Positions 25,001-39,800 of a stretch of DNA of 64,000 nucleotides are shown one piece after another. Below the pieces are notes generated by a model. The model made no database searches and was not told the origin of the DNA. It was given only the letters and a program-made list of their open reading frames with translations. Numbering within the stretch: the first letter of the stretch is position 1; the number at the start of each line of letters is the position of its first letter. This DNA comes from Nymphaea colorata (taxonomy: Eukaryota; Streptophyta; Magnoliopsida; Nymphaeales; Nymphaeaceae). A program made the position numbers and the translations under genes. The stretch lies in NCBI RefSeq assembly GCF_008831285.2, contig NC_045150.1, positions 4,478,001 through 4,542,000 of the forward strand, written 5' to 3'.

Positions 25001-27852
25001 AATTGCCTAGTTCTTTTCTCCTATAGCTAAGGCTGTTGTTCACCTATAAGCTTACAGTAATTATTTAATATTCATCCTTTTTGTGTCTACTTTAATAGAA
25101 TGCCATTGCTAACTACAATTGGCACATGTTCTAGTTATACCATCTGCATTAATTCTCCTAGTTTTATGAAAGTTGTTTCTGTTATTATGAGAATTATCAA
25201 ATTTGTGCTTCTTTACTAGAGGTGCTGGTTTTGTAGCCTGTGTACCAGAATTATGGGGTTTCTGGTTACAATATTTGGGCTTCTCTAGTTGCTTATCTTT
25301 TTGAAGTCTCTCTCTTTTGAAGTACAGTCACTATTTTCTTTTCTTTTCTGGAAATATGTCCCTACGATTTATTAGCAAATAAAGATTCATGACAAACATG
25401 TCTTAAACAATGCAACAACAATCTATAGAATACTAAAAAATTATAAACTCACAAAGATGATGATGGTTCTTCACCATAAGCACATAAAAGCACAACAAAA
25501 GGCCACCAAAATTGCTGAGGAAGCATAGAATTTTGAATATTGTAGAAAGCCCTTTTTTTCTACAGATACTCCAGCATGTCTATTCGGAGTTGTTGGGCCA
25601 CTTGAACCAAGGTCGAGGTTTCAAATTGACCTTAAAATTTTGAAAAAAAATTAGTACAAAAAATACGAACGATGATAAATCTATATCCATTATATATCTA
25701 ATATGCATACAAAAAAGTGTATACACACTTATCCATTATATATCTAATATGCATACAAAAAAGTGTATACACACTTATCCATTATATATATATATACACA
25801 CACACACAAATACACACATAGAGGAGGATTCAGATCTACTCCTTACCAGTTGTTACCGGATGAATGGCTAAATAGGTGGATTCCCTTTTGCTTTTAATTC
25901 GTTCCTTTCCTCTCTCTCTTTCTCACTGGGCCGGAGGGGGTGTTCGGCTAGAAAGGGAGAGAGGGGAAGGAAAACAAGAGAGAGAGAGAGAGAGAGAGTT
26001 TTAGATAAGGTGAGATGAAAGGAAAAAGAAAAAAGGAAAATGATCATGACTATCTAACAGACACACACCAATGCTTGTTAACTTGAAGATGAGATGAAAG
26101 GGAAATGATCATGACTATCTAACGCAAATACACAAATGCTTGTTACTTTATTGTTGCCCTGCTTCTATTAGGGTTGAAATTCTCATCTTAGTGCCTTCAT
26201 ACGCTTTAGCTGGTCATAGGTATGCCAGGTAGTATTAGTAGGACATCAATCCATATGGAAATCCACCCAAGCATTCTTGAGTTGTCACTTTAGCTTTCCA
26301 AAATTGCTAGATCAAGGTTGCTCTAGATTTTAGTAGGTCTGAATTTGCCCATGGTCCTCAACCACCGCACTTGGAGGGGGAACCAGATCATGCCTTGGGC
26401 CCTTGGGCCATGGCATTTTGCCATGGTCCTCTTCCAAGCCAATCAAGCCAGGGCACGTAATCAGAAAGGAGGTCGCAATGACCACACTCATTTGACTAGT
26501 TATCAAAAGCACATGTCTCTGCAAAATCGAAAGTCCATATTTGGATTATTATTATTACTTTTTTAATTAGATGGACTCATGTCCAATGCAAGGAAGTTGG
26601 TAGCCAGAAGATATAAGAACTGAGACGACTGAAAGCCTGCTGGATGATGGCTGCAACTAGTCCCCGTTCATTAACATGCGAGTTCAAATTATCAATAAAC
26701 TTGATAATTAGTTCACAAATATTTTTGAAAGCATGTCTCAAAAGAATTTCAAAATCAACTTTGGGATAAGTTTTACTCACCAAGTTCTGTGGAGGAATGT
26801 CAATCACACACTACATTACCTCTCTCATAACCTATGCCTATTACCCACTACCACAACCATAGAGCACTCGATTCTATCCCAAATGGTGGAATAGTAGCTT
26901 GCAGTGATTCACCTAACACATGAGGTCTTAGTTCGTGTCTAGGGTGGCCCAAATGTGTTGGGGAAAAGAATAATAAAAGCATCTGGCCCTTCATGCATGC
27001 ACAGATTTCCAGATCTGGCTAATTCTTCAAGCAGGGGTAGAGGGAAAGCGTCAACAAAAAGGAGGAAAACAACTTTTTGGAAAGGATGAGATTACCATGT
27101 ATCCACCTAATTTTGTTTATTTTCAAATTTTCTTTTATTGTTTCCCAAAAAATCGGTCATCCTTGGTGGATTCACATGGCCTGAAGGCTAATTATACTTT
27201 TTCAAAAAAAAAAAGCTTCTTTTGCTTGTATTATTTTATTGTAACAAACTAACATAGATAAAAAAATAAGAAAATAGAAAGAAAAAAATAGGATGTTCCA
27301 TCCAGTTAGAAGCATCTCAAGGTAGCAAAAAAAAAAAGAGAAAAAGGAACTGATGAACAAGCTTAGAATTACTTTTGAAAAAAAAAAATCCGATAATAAA
27401 GAAGAAAAAAAGCCATTGGATGCACATCCTACAATGGAAACACATTTGACATGAGGATTTCTCTAGTGATTATTTTTTATATGTTTGTTCATGCAGGAAA
27501 ATTGTGGTGTCATTGTCGCATGGTCTACACACCCATGAGCTACTTGTATGGAAATAGATTTGTTGGTCCTATCACAGAAACAGTCTTGGAACTACGCAAA
27601 GAGCTTCTTCCTCTACCATATGATCAAGTAGATTGGAATAAAACACGAAATTTATCTGCAAAGGTTGGTGAATGCATATTGACCATTACTCACTCATGCA
27701 TTTTTAGCAGGAGCCCTGCTTCAGGACTTATAATGCCATTCTTTACCCCCGGCTCATTTTAGCTTGCTTTTTGCTAAGTGTATTTTTTGATTAATGATTT
27801 TCTGCATCGAACTTATATATATGTATATATATGCACACACACACACACACAG

Positions 27853-27886
<34 letters not shown>

Positions 27887-30800
27887 GTGTGTGTGTGTAT
27901 GTTTATACATGCATACATACATATAATATGCATATACATATATGTATGTATTTATGTATGTATATAGTCATTTGGCCTTTCCATCAATCTGAAGCTGTTT
28001 TTGATAAGTTAAGCTGTATTGATGAACTTGAGCATTCAAAAATCTACAATTTAGAAAAGATTGTCAAATTCTAATCTATGGATTGATTTGGGGAATGAGT
28101 TCATTAACCATCTTGAGATTTTTAGCTCGTAAAGTATAACAAAACCTTCATGATTTTTTAGTGAATCCTATAATTTTCGATATTCTAAGTTCATTTAAGT
28201 CATCAAAACCAGCTTTAGAACAAATCACATCATTTGCATTATATTTGGAGATACATCTACAGATATGTTGTCTAGTGTGTGTCACTTAGCTTCTTCAGTG
28301 CTCTGAAATTGTTTTTTGTGAACCCAGGTGCCAAATGGGTAAACTTGAAGTGCTCAAACTATAGCATTTGAAAAACAAATTTTGAAAGTTCAAAGTAAAG
28401 ATTGGGTTCTAAATAATCATGACATCAACAGCTTAGATTTGTTGGCTGATAAAAACCAACCCATACATCATATTTTCATGATTTCTTTTTTGAGTCATAT
28501 AGTCTTGGATAATCTTCATTCATATGTGGCATTAGATTTACAAGAAAAAACTCCAATGCATTGGAAATAACATACACCTCCTTGAATGTCATTATAATTG
28601 GAAAGGACAGGCACCCTGGATGTCTTTATATATGTCGGTGCACATGTGCTTGTACCTCTATTTATAGGTTTCTAAACTATTATATGTCTTTGTGAACAAA
28701 ATGTCATTTTTAGTTTTATTACTATTGTCCTAAAATCATGGTCAAATCTGCAAGATTGTGGTGGAAAGAACATCATATTCAGGTCACAAACCAGCATGTT
28801 TTGATGGAATTTATCTTTATCAGAAATAGTGTTCCCATGCCAAGGAAATCTGAGAGGCAACTCCATGACAGTTAAGGAACCTTTTTCCCAATTGTGGAGT
28901 TCTCTCTTGAGTTACATCATTCAAAACTTGGACATTTGTGAACAAATAGTATAGGATTGTCTATAACTCTAGCTGATGTTTGGCACTCTAACAAGAACCT
29001 CTTGTGAGGAGTTAATTAACCAATAATTGCTTGGTCCTGCTTCATTCCTAATACATCATTTTGGATTACGGACATGTGTAATTTATTAAACCATTGCTAA
29101 CTCTGTGTTCCTTTGTGATGAACTCAGTTTGACAAATCAAAATAGCCGACAAATCATAACTATTATAAAGGCAATAGTTTGTTTTTCCAAGGATGGTTGA
29201 ATTGTTGTTTTTTTAGAAAATAATTAATAGGGAAAATTGGAGGGAAACATGGAGGAAAAACATTTGCATATGTGTCAAGAAATGATGAATGAGGGCACAC
29301 TGAGAGAAAACAAATAATGGGTAGTGCAACGACATGAAAAAGGACAAGTACAAATGTGATATATGCATATGTCTGGGTCATATTTGACATGTGAGACATA
29401 TTAGGTTCAAATATGATGTGATATATATGTCTACTCCAGATCTCTGCAAAAGGAAAAATGGCCACAAATGATCAGGTTTAAAATATGATGCGGCATATAT
29501 GTTTGCTTCAGATCTGTGACAAATAAGAAAATGCAAGCTTGATGTCCGGGTTTGCTCAACCGCAACATGAGGAAGAAGAGAATACAAGAGAGAAAGGGGA
29601 TTTCTTCAGTGGTATAATTGCAAGGTCAAGGGTTCTAGACATTCTAATCATATTAATCATAAAGATGTGAATTTAAAGGACTTAAAAAATACAAGAGTAA
29701 ATAATAAAATAACAAGATTGTCAATCTAGATCGGATCAAGACCCGATGCAGAAAGACACATATATACATGTGCCTTTTCAAACCTCTTTGTTCCTTAAGT
29801 TGTACATGGTCTTAAACCATGAACCTGCCTTTAGGCATGCAAAATCTATCAGCATTTCTGCTTCTTCGCATTTCATTGGTCTGAACTCCAGCATTTATAA
29901 CTTGTATTTTCTATCTAACTCTATGTTTTCTACTTATACTCATATTTTTGCTGTAGGAGGACCAGTACTACCTGAATCCACTCATACAAGATGTTCTTTG
30001 GGCAGCATTTCACAAGATTGTGGAACCATTCCTAAGGCATTGGCCTGGGTCTGTCTTAAGGGAGAAGGCTTTACATACAGTGATGCAACATATACACTAT
30101 GAGGATGAAAATACTCATTATGTTTGCATTGGTGCAGTGAACAAGGTTTGTTTAAATATGTTATGCTTGTTGCTATTCCTTGAACGTGGCCTTATGGAGA
30201 CATGACTTTCTTATATTACATGTGAAAGAAATAAAATGCAAGAGCCATGTTGATTGATGTAGTTTTTGTTAAAAATATGCAGATTCAAACCAAAATCTCT
30301 CTTGAATATAAAACAAAGGGAGAGCAGAAAGATGGAGGCTACAAACAGTCACAAAATTCCAACTCTCACCATGACCTTATCTCTTGGCATTATAAAGTAA
30401 AAGACTTCCATGAAGGATGATTATGTCCCCCATCAAGTAATAATGAATACAATCATACAAAATACACAATACAGAATAAGTTATGTCTCCACCCAAGATC
30501 CAGACTAGATCTGAATCTATGTTATCTTGACAGCCTTCCTCAAGTTGTACATGGTTTTGAATCATGAACAACTTGCCTTCAAGAACCAAAACATATGCTT
30601 CAAAATTAAAGGCATCACAGCAGCTGACAGCGACAAAAGACTTCAGGTCACTAGAAATCATATGTGATGAAGAATGTGAAAAAGCACAACACCAAAAAAT
30701 GACGTCTAACATAAGTCTTACAATTAGAAAATCGTGTCAAAGGTAGGAAGGCTATATTCCAGAACTCACATTGGAGAACTTGTTTTCAGATTTGAAGAGG

Positions 30801-33800
30801 AGATATTTTAGACTTCAACAAACACAATTTCAAAGGAGAAAGCAGAAGGAAAATGATGAATATGAAGGAAACAAGGAAGAAGATTGGTGAAAAGAGAAAT
30901 AGATCATCTAACCCACTTAACTGGAGAAGCAGTGATCCCTTGGGTCACTCTTTTAGAATCCATGCTACCAACACTTCTTTGATACCATGTCAGTTTTTAA
31001 TGTTCAAAGTCCACTATGAAAACCAAGATGAAAATATAAAGGAGAAATTTCAGCAGCCTCAAAGATGATAGGAAGCATGCCCTAGTCCTTCACTAAAAGA
31101 TAACGTTCTACATGAAAAAATACATATAGCATTAATTACAAAAATTAGAAATATGCCATTGTCTTCTAAGACTGCTTGCGAGAATGTACAACTAGATCAG
31201 ATATATTAGGGACCCACGTCTAGTATAAGTCTTATTATGACTTTTCAATTTCATCACTAAGGCTCTTGCTTCAGCTAGATTTCAGTTTATACTTAGCAAA
31301 CCTTCTGTGATAACACCATCAGTTTGAAGGGATGTTAAATCACATGTAGTAATTCTTGTAAGTACATCTATATGCATTTGTATATACTATATATGTCACA
31401 ATATTTTATTGTTTTACATATATACACACACACCACATAGGTCTCTTGCATATATTTTCTATTTTTCTGTTTTATGTATGTTTCTATTTTTTTCTATATT
31501 TTGTTTTTTGTTTCAGCTGACTGATCGATGGACCTAGTCATTGGCTAGAAAACTAGTCATTGGAGCTTGCTCTCTGGCTGTCTCCTTTCTTTTTATCTCT
31601 ATGTTTCTTATTATAAAAAAGGGACTGATTTCCTATGCTTGGTGTGGTCTTAGAGCCTGGTTTGCAACGATTCTCAATTTAGTAATACATTTGGCTTTTA
31701 TTTGATTTGAGAGTTTCTTGTGTGTGAGAATTGGTGGACATTATTAGAACCTTTAAGTGACAGTTTTCTTGATTATTTTATGTTGTTTTAGCTCTGATTT
31801 ACTTGTGTTCCCATCTTTTTTGTTACGTAGTTTTTGCTTACAAATTTTTCTTTCATTTCTTTTGTAAAGTAGCACATGGAATCAAACTATATTAGTGATA
31901 TGACATGTGGATAGATTGGTACATTTAAAAGTGTAAAAGGTAGCTTAAATTTATCAAATCATGACATCAAGAAAAGTAGCAAATTATTTATGTAATTGCC
32001 TTATCTTAGTGGGGCCAATTCGGTGCATATTGGCTGCTACACACATAACATTCTAGAAGCTCTTTCTATGCTGAGAAAGAGCCTTTCTGAATGCTTTCCC
32101 ATTAACTATCATACTTAGGGTCTATTAGTTTCTTAGACAATTATATGGCTAACAAGTTGTTTGAAATGATAGGTCCTAAATATGCTTTGTTGTTGGGTTG
32201 AAGATCGAAATTCAGAAGCATTTAAATTGCATCTTTCAAGAATACCAGATTATTTATGGGTTGCAGAAGATGGAATGAAGATGAAGGTGATAAAAAAATA
32301 ATGCCTACTAGTTCAATCATATTAACTTGGACTCTGATAACTGTTAAAGAATTTCACTATATATTTTGTTTAAAATAATATATTGGCAGGGTAACAATGG
32401 AGGCCAGTTGTGGGATACTGGTTTGGCTATTCAATCAATACTTGCAACTGAACTTGTTTCAGATTGTAAAACGACTCTTAGGAAAGCACATGACTTCATA
32501 AAATGTTCACAGGTTTGTTTGTTGTGCCTACATTCAAGGCTGCTGATTAGGCATTTCAAGCTTTGTGATTCATAGCATTTCAATGATGAACTTGGTCCTT
32601 GTTCTAAAGGTTCAAGACAATTGCTATGGTGACTTTACCTCATGGCATCGCCACACATCAAAAGGTGCTTGGACTTTATCAACAACAGACTATAGATGGC
32701 AAGGCTCAGATTGCACTGCCGAAGTTCTGAAGGTGTCAAAATTTAGTGCCACCAAGATCAATGTTCAATTTGACCATATTCAATTGTGATTTTTAATTCA
32801 TTTTCAGGCTGCCCTTTTACTTGCAAAATTACCATCAAATGTGGTAGGAGAACCTCTGGCAGTAGAGAAATTTTATGATGCTGTGGATTTGATCCTATCT
32901 CTACAGGCAAGCTGAATAGTTTACCATATCTAACTTTTCATTGATTGAAAATTGTTAACAAATTTCAGTATCATGTTTCGATTACAGAACATGAGATAAG
33001 GATGAACTGCATAATGCATACTAGGGAGTAACTCATAAACCAAGTTGCCACAAGACTACATGGATTTGAGAATTTTGTTGTTGTTTTGGCTTTCCTAATT
33101 TATCTTTGTAGGTCAATTTTGTTTCTAATTGGTATGATGTATGATTGTCTTCATTGGCTGTTGCTTCTATCACACGGTTATATTGATTTCCAAGTTGTAT
33201 CGGTGTACTCCATTCAAATCAATTTCTTGTTTTTCCTTTTCATAGTGTGTTAATGATTATGCTAAGTCCATGTCTATCTTTTTGCAATTTGAAAAATGTT
33301 TCTTATGCATAATAAAAAATAAACAAGAAAAAAATTTCTAATTCTTTTGGATGAGTATCTTTCAAATATTTGTAGCTATCTTACGAGATAAGAGCTAAAA
33401 GAGTTCATTCTGTACAAACTGATTCATTCATAATAAGAAAATCTATATTGTGTCCTGGAAAGGGATGTGAAATAAGGCTGTTGATGTCACACACTATTTC
33501 ATCATGAAAGGAGAAGAATCAGAATCTGGTTAATCAAGTTTGTTCTGATCCAAATATCCATTTGAAATTTTAAATTTAATATTTTCATAAGACTTTCTTA
33601 ACTGAGTTCAATTGCTTCTGCATGATATCAAAGGTTCCACTATGTTCATTATGAAATATGAACCAAAAGTTCCTTAACTAAGAGAAAAGAGAGCAGTTGT
33701 TGGTGGCCTATATCACCTCAACTTTGTCACAAGAGGTTCTTGTAGCAATTCTAGATGAATGTACAACTGGTAGCCTATACATATGTGTGTACATATAAAT

Positions 33801-36800
33801 ATATACAAATTATTACATTGTTTAACACTCAAACATGTAGGCTAAGACACAACATATAAAATAAATCTTTTATTAGAGGGAAAAAATGCTTATCAAATAC
33901 ATTACCTAAATAAGGAAAAATCTCATAATGCATACAACTCATGGGTTGAGTACGCTGTTGGGCTTGCACCAGTGGGAATTTTTTTACATTATATACACAT
34001 AATAGACACACACATTTCAGATTTTTTTTTCTTTTTTTCTTTTTTCTTTCTCTCACTTGATCACCTAATTCTCCTTCCACATTTTTTCCTTTCTACAACC
34101 ATTCTTTCAAGGACTGGAAAATACACTCATATAATTTCTTAGATACATGTGGTTCTTGGTTAGTATTGGATGTAGTTCCAGAACATCTTAATTTTTACAT
34201 GCCTTTCTACCCAATTTTGTTATCCAATCTCTACTTTATTGGGCAGCTATGCCTTCGAAAAATAATTATTCTTCTCATTGTACTATTATGTGGATTACCA
34301 TACTATTTTCTTTGCATGGTTTCTCACAGAATAAATGTGGTGGCTTTGCGACTTATGAGCTATCAAGATCATATGCATGGTTGGAGGTATATCTTTAGTC
34401 TATGCATTAAATTTTCTTTTGTTGAAGATAAAGGAAATTTTTGCAAAACCAAAATTCCCATGTTGTAGCTTCAAGTTCAATTATTTCATGTCACACTAGA
34501 GCATCTTTTGAAACATTGAAGTGGGTGGGATGAGGAAAAATAGAATAGAAATGGTGCATTATGTTGTAGCTCACTAACTGTTTATAGTCTATGATCAAGA
34601 ACTGTAGCTTCACAAAGAATCCAAAGAGAATGTTACCATGAACCCAATGCACTTTATGATAGATAATTCACTGCTTAAATAGGTACAAAAGTTGAGCAAT
34701 AAAAGTATCAGAAACAAAGAAAAACCTATGAACTGCTTAATAGGTCACTTTAGTAACACTATTATATGATGGCTTCATAGAGCTGTATATTGTGAAGAAT
34801 CTTCTCATTTTCATTCTTTCATGTTGCTTATGTATGTCAATTTTGCACCTTGTATCATGAACATTACCAACAACAATTTGTGTTTACTTGAGGTTTTATT
34901 TGACTGAGAGTAAAACTTGCATTTACGTCCATTCACAACATAAAGACCTAGCTGATAAGTGATGGTAACTCATGGAATCAACTATAAAATCAAAGAACCT
35001 TATAGGTATTGCTTGGAGCATTCAATTCCTAGAACTAAACACTACTTTAATCAACTGAGTGGAAGAACTTGGAAAAATTAGGTAATAGCTGCACTATGTG
35101 CATCTATTTGGTGCTAAGCTTTTGCGTAAATTTTGTATACCAAATATAAACTGATAAGTAAGGGTGTATAAGGTTGAATAACAGCATCTATTCATAAGAC
35201 AGACCATGTTTATAAACTGATAAGTAAGGGTGTATAAGGTTGAATAACAGCATCTATTCATAAGACAGACCATGTTTAGCAACTGTTGAGTTTTCCTTGT
35301 GTATAGTTTAGTGGTTGATTGATCTAATCCATAGAAACCTGAAAGGAAAATGTGCAAGATACAAGGTATAAAGGAAAGGTGTAATCATTCAGTTTCACAA
35401 GATCCCAATTCAATAGTTCAATAACATAGCATCATGGCTATGTAGGAAATAGGGGAGCGCTGTAGGGATCACAAGATCCTTTGTTCTTGTGAAAGGGCCA
35501 ATATATTTAGGTTGAATTACACAAAGCATTGCTCAATGTCCACCAATAGTCATTTATATAATATCAATGTTGTTATTTAGTTTTAGAGGGTCATATGGTG
35601 TTCATGTATACCATAAAGCATGATGGAAGGGAATTCGTGTATCCCACTGATCCTATATCTTAGTGCATAATATTTGCTCACTCAACCAGCCAACTTTTCC
35701 ATAAATGAAATATGAATGGTTTAACCATGAGTATTGGGAAAAAGGAAGTGTTATTTTTCTTTCTTGTTGCTATGTGAAATGTGCTACAATAGGATAACAA
35801 GTTAACATGTGAAAAATGCTTTATTTTCTTGTTACTAGTTAACAAATATGAATTAGGGGCTCAAAACTTGTATAATTGTAGATAAGTTCTTATATTTGTT
35901 AGTTGCAATTACATGTTGATTTTTCTAGAATGCTTGATAACTTTGGTATCACACTCTTTGCCCATTTTAAATCTAAATGAATCCATTATGTCACTTTCAG
36001 GTCATGAATCCATCTAAGATCTTTGCGGACATAATGATTGATTATCCGTGAGTACTTTCTCATCTTATGTTTGATCCAACAACAAGTTACTGGGCAATAC
36101 TTCATTATGCACTAATGTCCTTTTTCTTTGTTCATTTAGATTCACAGAATGTACATCATCTGTTGTTCAAGCTTTAGCAGCTTTTAGAAAAGTATATCCT
36201 GACTATCGAAAGGAAGATATAGAGATTTGTATCGCAAAGTCTCTTAGTTTCATTAAAAAGATGCAATTACCTGATGGATCATGGTGAGCTTGTTTACTCT
36301 CTTCCATCATTCTAAGTAACTTCTTTTTTATGATATATAGTATATATATAGAATGCTGAAGTTAGAATATCATTGTTTTGATTGTGCAAATAGAACCACT
36401 AAACTGCTATTGCTATATACTATTACCATCATAAGTTTTTCAGAATAATCAACACCAAAATTCTCATTATCATAATAGATGTTCCTAACTTTTTGTACAC
36501 TTACCATTCATTCTGCACAATTTAACTTGATTACCGTTAGTATATTTTTCTAAATTGGAATGGCCAAAGCCGGCTCACAATATGTTTTTTTTTTAATTAT
36601 TTCATGTCAATCTTTTTAATCACATCCTAACTAATAGTGAAGGGAATATTGTTTTAAGAGTGCTAGAAAATTTTGTTGTAGTTGTTGCTTATCATCAAAA
36701 CTATAAGAGCATATTTTAAAAGTATTTTCAAAACTTATTCGTGCTTTTAAACTGATTAAAAAAGTGAGGTGAACTTATAGCTTTTTTTTTTTTGAGGAAA

Positions 36801-39800
36801 GAATGGTAAATTTATGATTTTTGGCTGAACAAAATATTAGATGTTCCTTTGGCAATACCAAAGAACCTGTTTTTGCATTATTGGCAAAGTGCAGCTACTT
36901 CACTATGTAGGTGTTGTAATAGATGCATAAGTTCAGTAAGAGTTTATTGACAGTAAAAGACGAATGAATTTGATCTAGTAACAAAGTAATGAAAAATCAA
37001 TGCTTAATATTAAGGATTTCATATTTGCACTAGAGTTATGTTGCAGCTTATGTTAAGGTAGGAGAAAATTAATGAAAGGGAATTTAGGAAAGTAAGAGGG
37101 AAGAAAATAGAAGAAATTGAGAGAAAGAAAGGACTATATGAGTTGGAGGGAGAGAGAGAGAGAATCTATTAGGCTCCAAATCACATTTAACTAATGATTA
37201 GGTTAAAGACAATCTATCAGTTAGGCATACCTACTTGACTGAAATTATGTATGGGCAACGACAACCAAAACTATGTTGCTTTGAATATTTGCTTTCAAAT
37301 CACTTCCTCAAGATGTAAAATTTAATGAAAAAATATATGCAAAAATAGGTTGTCCAATGTTTTGTTGCAAATATACAAAGAAACAGTAAAATCTTTATGA
37401 GAACATAGGAGGAATGAGGGTCAAAACCTTAACTTAAGTCCTAAAGAATACAACAAAAGACAAGGGTGCCTATCACTTATAAGCACAATACACAAACATT
37501 TGCATGTATAACATATATGTGTGTGTGTAATTTATTGAATGTTATTTCTCCTAATACTATTCAACCAAGTAATGAAATGTCCCAGATAATTTGTTGGTTG
37601 AGATCCACATAATTTAAACAAACGAAAACATTTGAAGTACCTCATTGAAAGTGTAAAATGAAGATTTTGAACATAAAAAACCAGTGGGTGCCAATGCGTG
37701 GGAAGTTGATGCAACTTAATTTTATTTACAAAATTTGTGGTTCCAAACGTGTTTTGTTACAAGAAAACTTTGTTGATTATGAATCTATATAAGTCAATAG
37801 AACTCTATCATAACTAGGCCAAATATGGTGGGTCCCACTTAGTTTTCCTATTTATATCAAGCAAGAGGAAACTTTTTCTAGGCCAGAATCTTTTCCCTTT
37901 GGCTTCACTTTTATCTATGCTGATAAGTTTTCCCTTTGAAGGAGGGATTTTTTTACCTTGTCTGTTCTTACACCCTCATAACAGTTTCTAGCTTTCTTTC
38001 CCTGTCATGAATGTGCCAATTATTGAATATGCCCTAATCTAATGTTGGTACATAGTGCATATATATGTGTGTGTGTGTATGTGTGTAAATATATGTATAT
38101 GTATTTGTATATATATATATAGATATGTATATATATATGTATATATATATATATATATATCCATCGAACTGGTTAATTTTAAGTATTTTTCTAAAACATT
38201 TACTGCATAGTTACATAAAAGTATTTGAAAATGCCGGAGAAAAAGAAAAATAGGACATCTAGATTGGACTTTATGGGCCAAAAATCTAAAACCATTAATC
38301 TAAAAACCAAGATAAAATTCAATGTGCTCATTGCATGTTCAAAGTTCTTTTGAATTTTATAATTTTGGACATTTTATATCTGTCGATATAGTTGAATTAA
38401 AAATGGTCCAAAAGGGCTGCACAACCATTTTCAGCAATCTAATCTGAGGATATGTATTAATTTTGCTTGAACTTGCCACCTAAAAGTTGTTCCAACATAC
38501 AGTTTGTCCACTTTCCAAATTCTAGCAAGTCACTTAAATTATGTATCACATTTATCATGAGAAATGACCTGTACAAGAAAAGTACAGTAGAAAGCTACAG
38601 GACAACAATAGTGCATTAGCATTAATATTTTTCTTCCCATCCATTGAGCAGTCCTAGTTTTCTTTTTTTTTTATTATTATAGAATGGCCTAATCCATATG
38701 AGCAGACTATCCTATCACTCCTGAACAATTAAGATGCCTCCTTAAATTGGATGATGAATTTCAATTGCTGACTCACCTGTTCTTGATTGTTCTTTCTCCT
38801 CTCACAATGCCCTTTAAAATGTAACACTAATCAATGGGAATATATATTCTGACATAGGTATGGTTATTGGGGTATATGTTTCACGAATGGCACATGGTTC
38901 GGGGTTGAGGGGCTGGTGGCTGGTGGCATGACCTATGAGAATTGCTCTGCAATCCGTAAAGCATGTGAATTTTTGCTATCAAAACAACTAGAATCTGGAG
39001 GTTGGGGTGAAAGCTATCTTTCATGCCAGAATATGGTAAGATTCGTCCTTGATGCCTATTTTGCTTAATCAATATTTAACCAAGTATTAAGACTATTGCA
39101 GAAATATCATAACTGCATTTCATTATCACTCAATTAAATTCACGTGTAAAATGGGATTTTTCATATGATTTATCTTGTCTTTAATATGTCTAATATGGGA
39201 AAATACACAGCAGATACGATGTATCTTATGAATCTTATAATCTGTCATTAAACATTAATGTAGGAGGAATAATCATTCTGCTTAGAAATTAAACAATAAG
39301 GAATAAGCAGCTTCGTATCTATATATATTTATTGCATTTCTACAAACATAAGGATTTTGATCTACTGGGGCTTCATAACATTATATCTCAAGAGAAAGTA
39401 AAAGCTAAAGCAGAGAAAATTGTTCTGAAATTCTCATAATTCAATGGTCCTTGACAAAAAAATTCTATTTGTCCCCAACTTGTCATAATTTAATTTTTTT
39501 TTTATTTATGACTGAACAAAGGAGGGGTGCTTCCTTCTGTATTAATTAAATGGTTAATGACAGAAATTTTCTAATATTGATGCATGTTCAATAAGGAATA
39601 CACAAACCTGACAGGAAACCGCTCACATTTTGTCAATACATCTTGGGCAATGCTTGCACTACTTAGTGCTGGACAGGTATGACTTATTTTTCAGACCAAG
39701 TAAAGTTTTTGTTTTCTGATGGCTGATTGTTCTGGAAGCATGTCAATCATACATTTATAGGTAATTGAACAACAACCTTATTCTCTTGATCTACTGTTTA

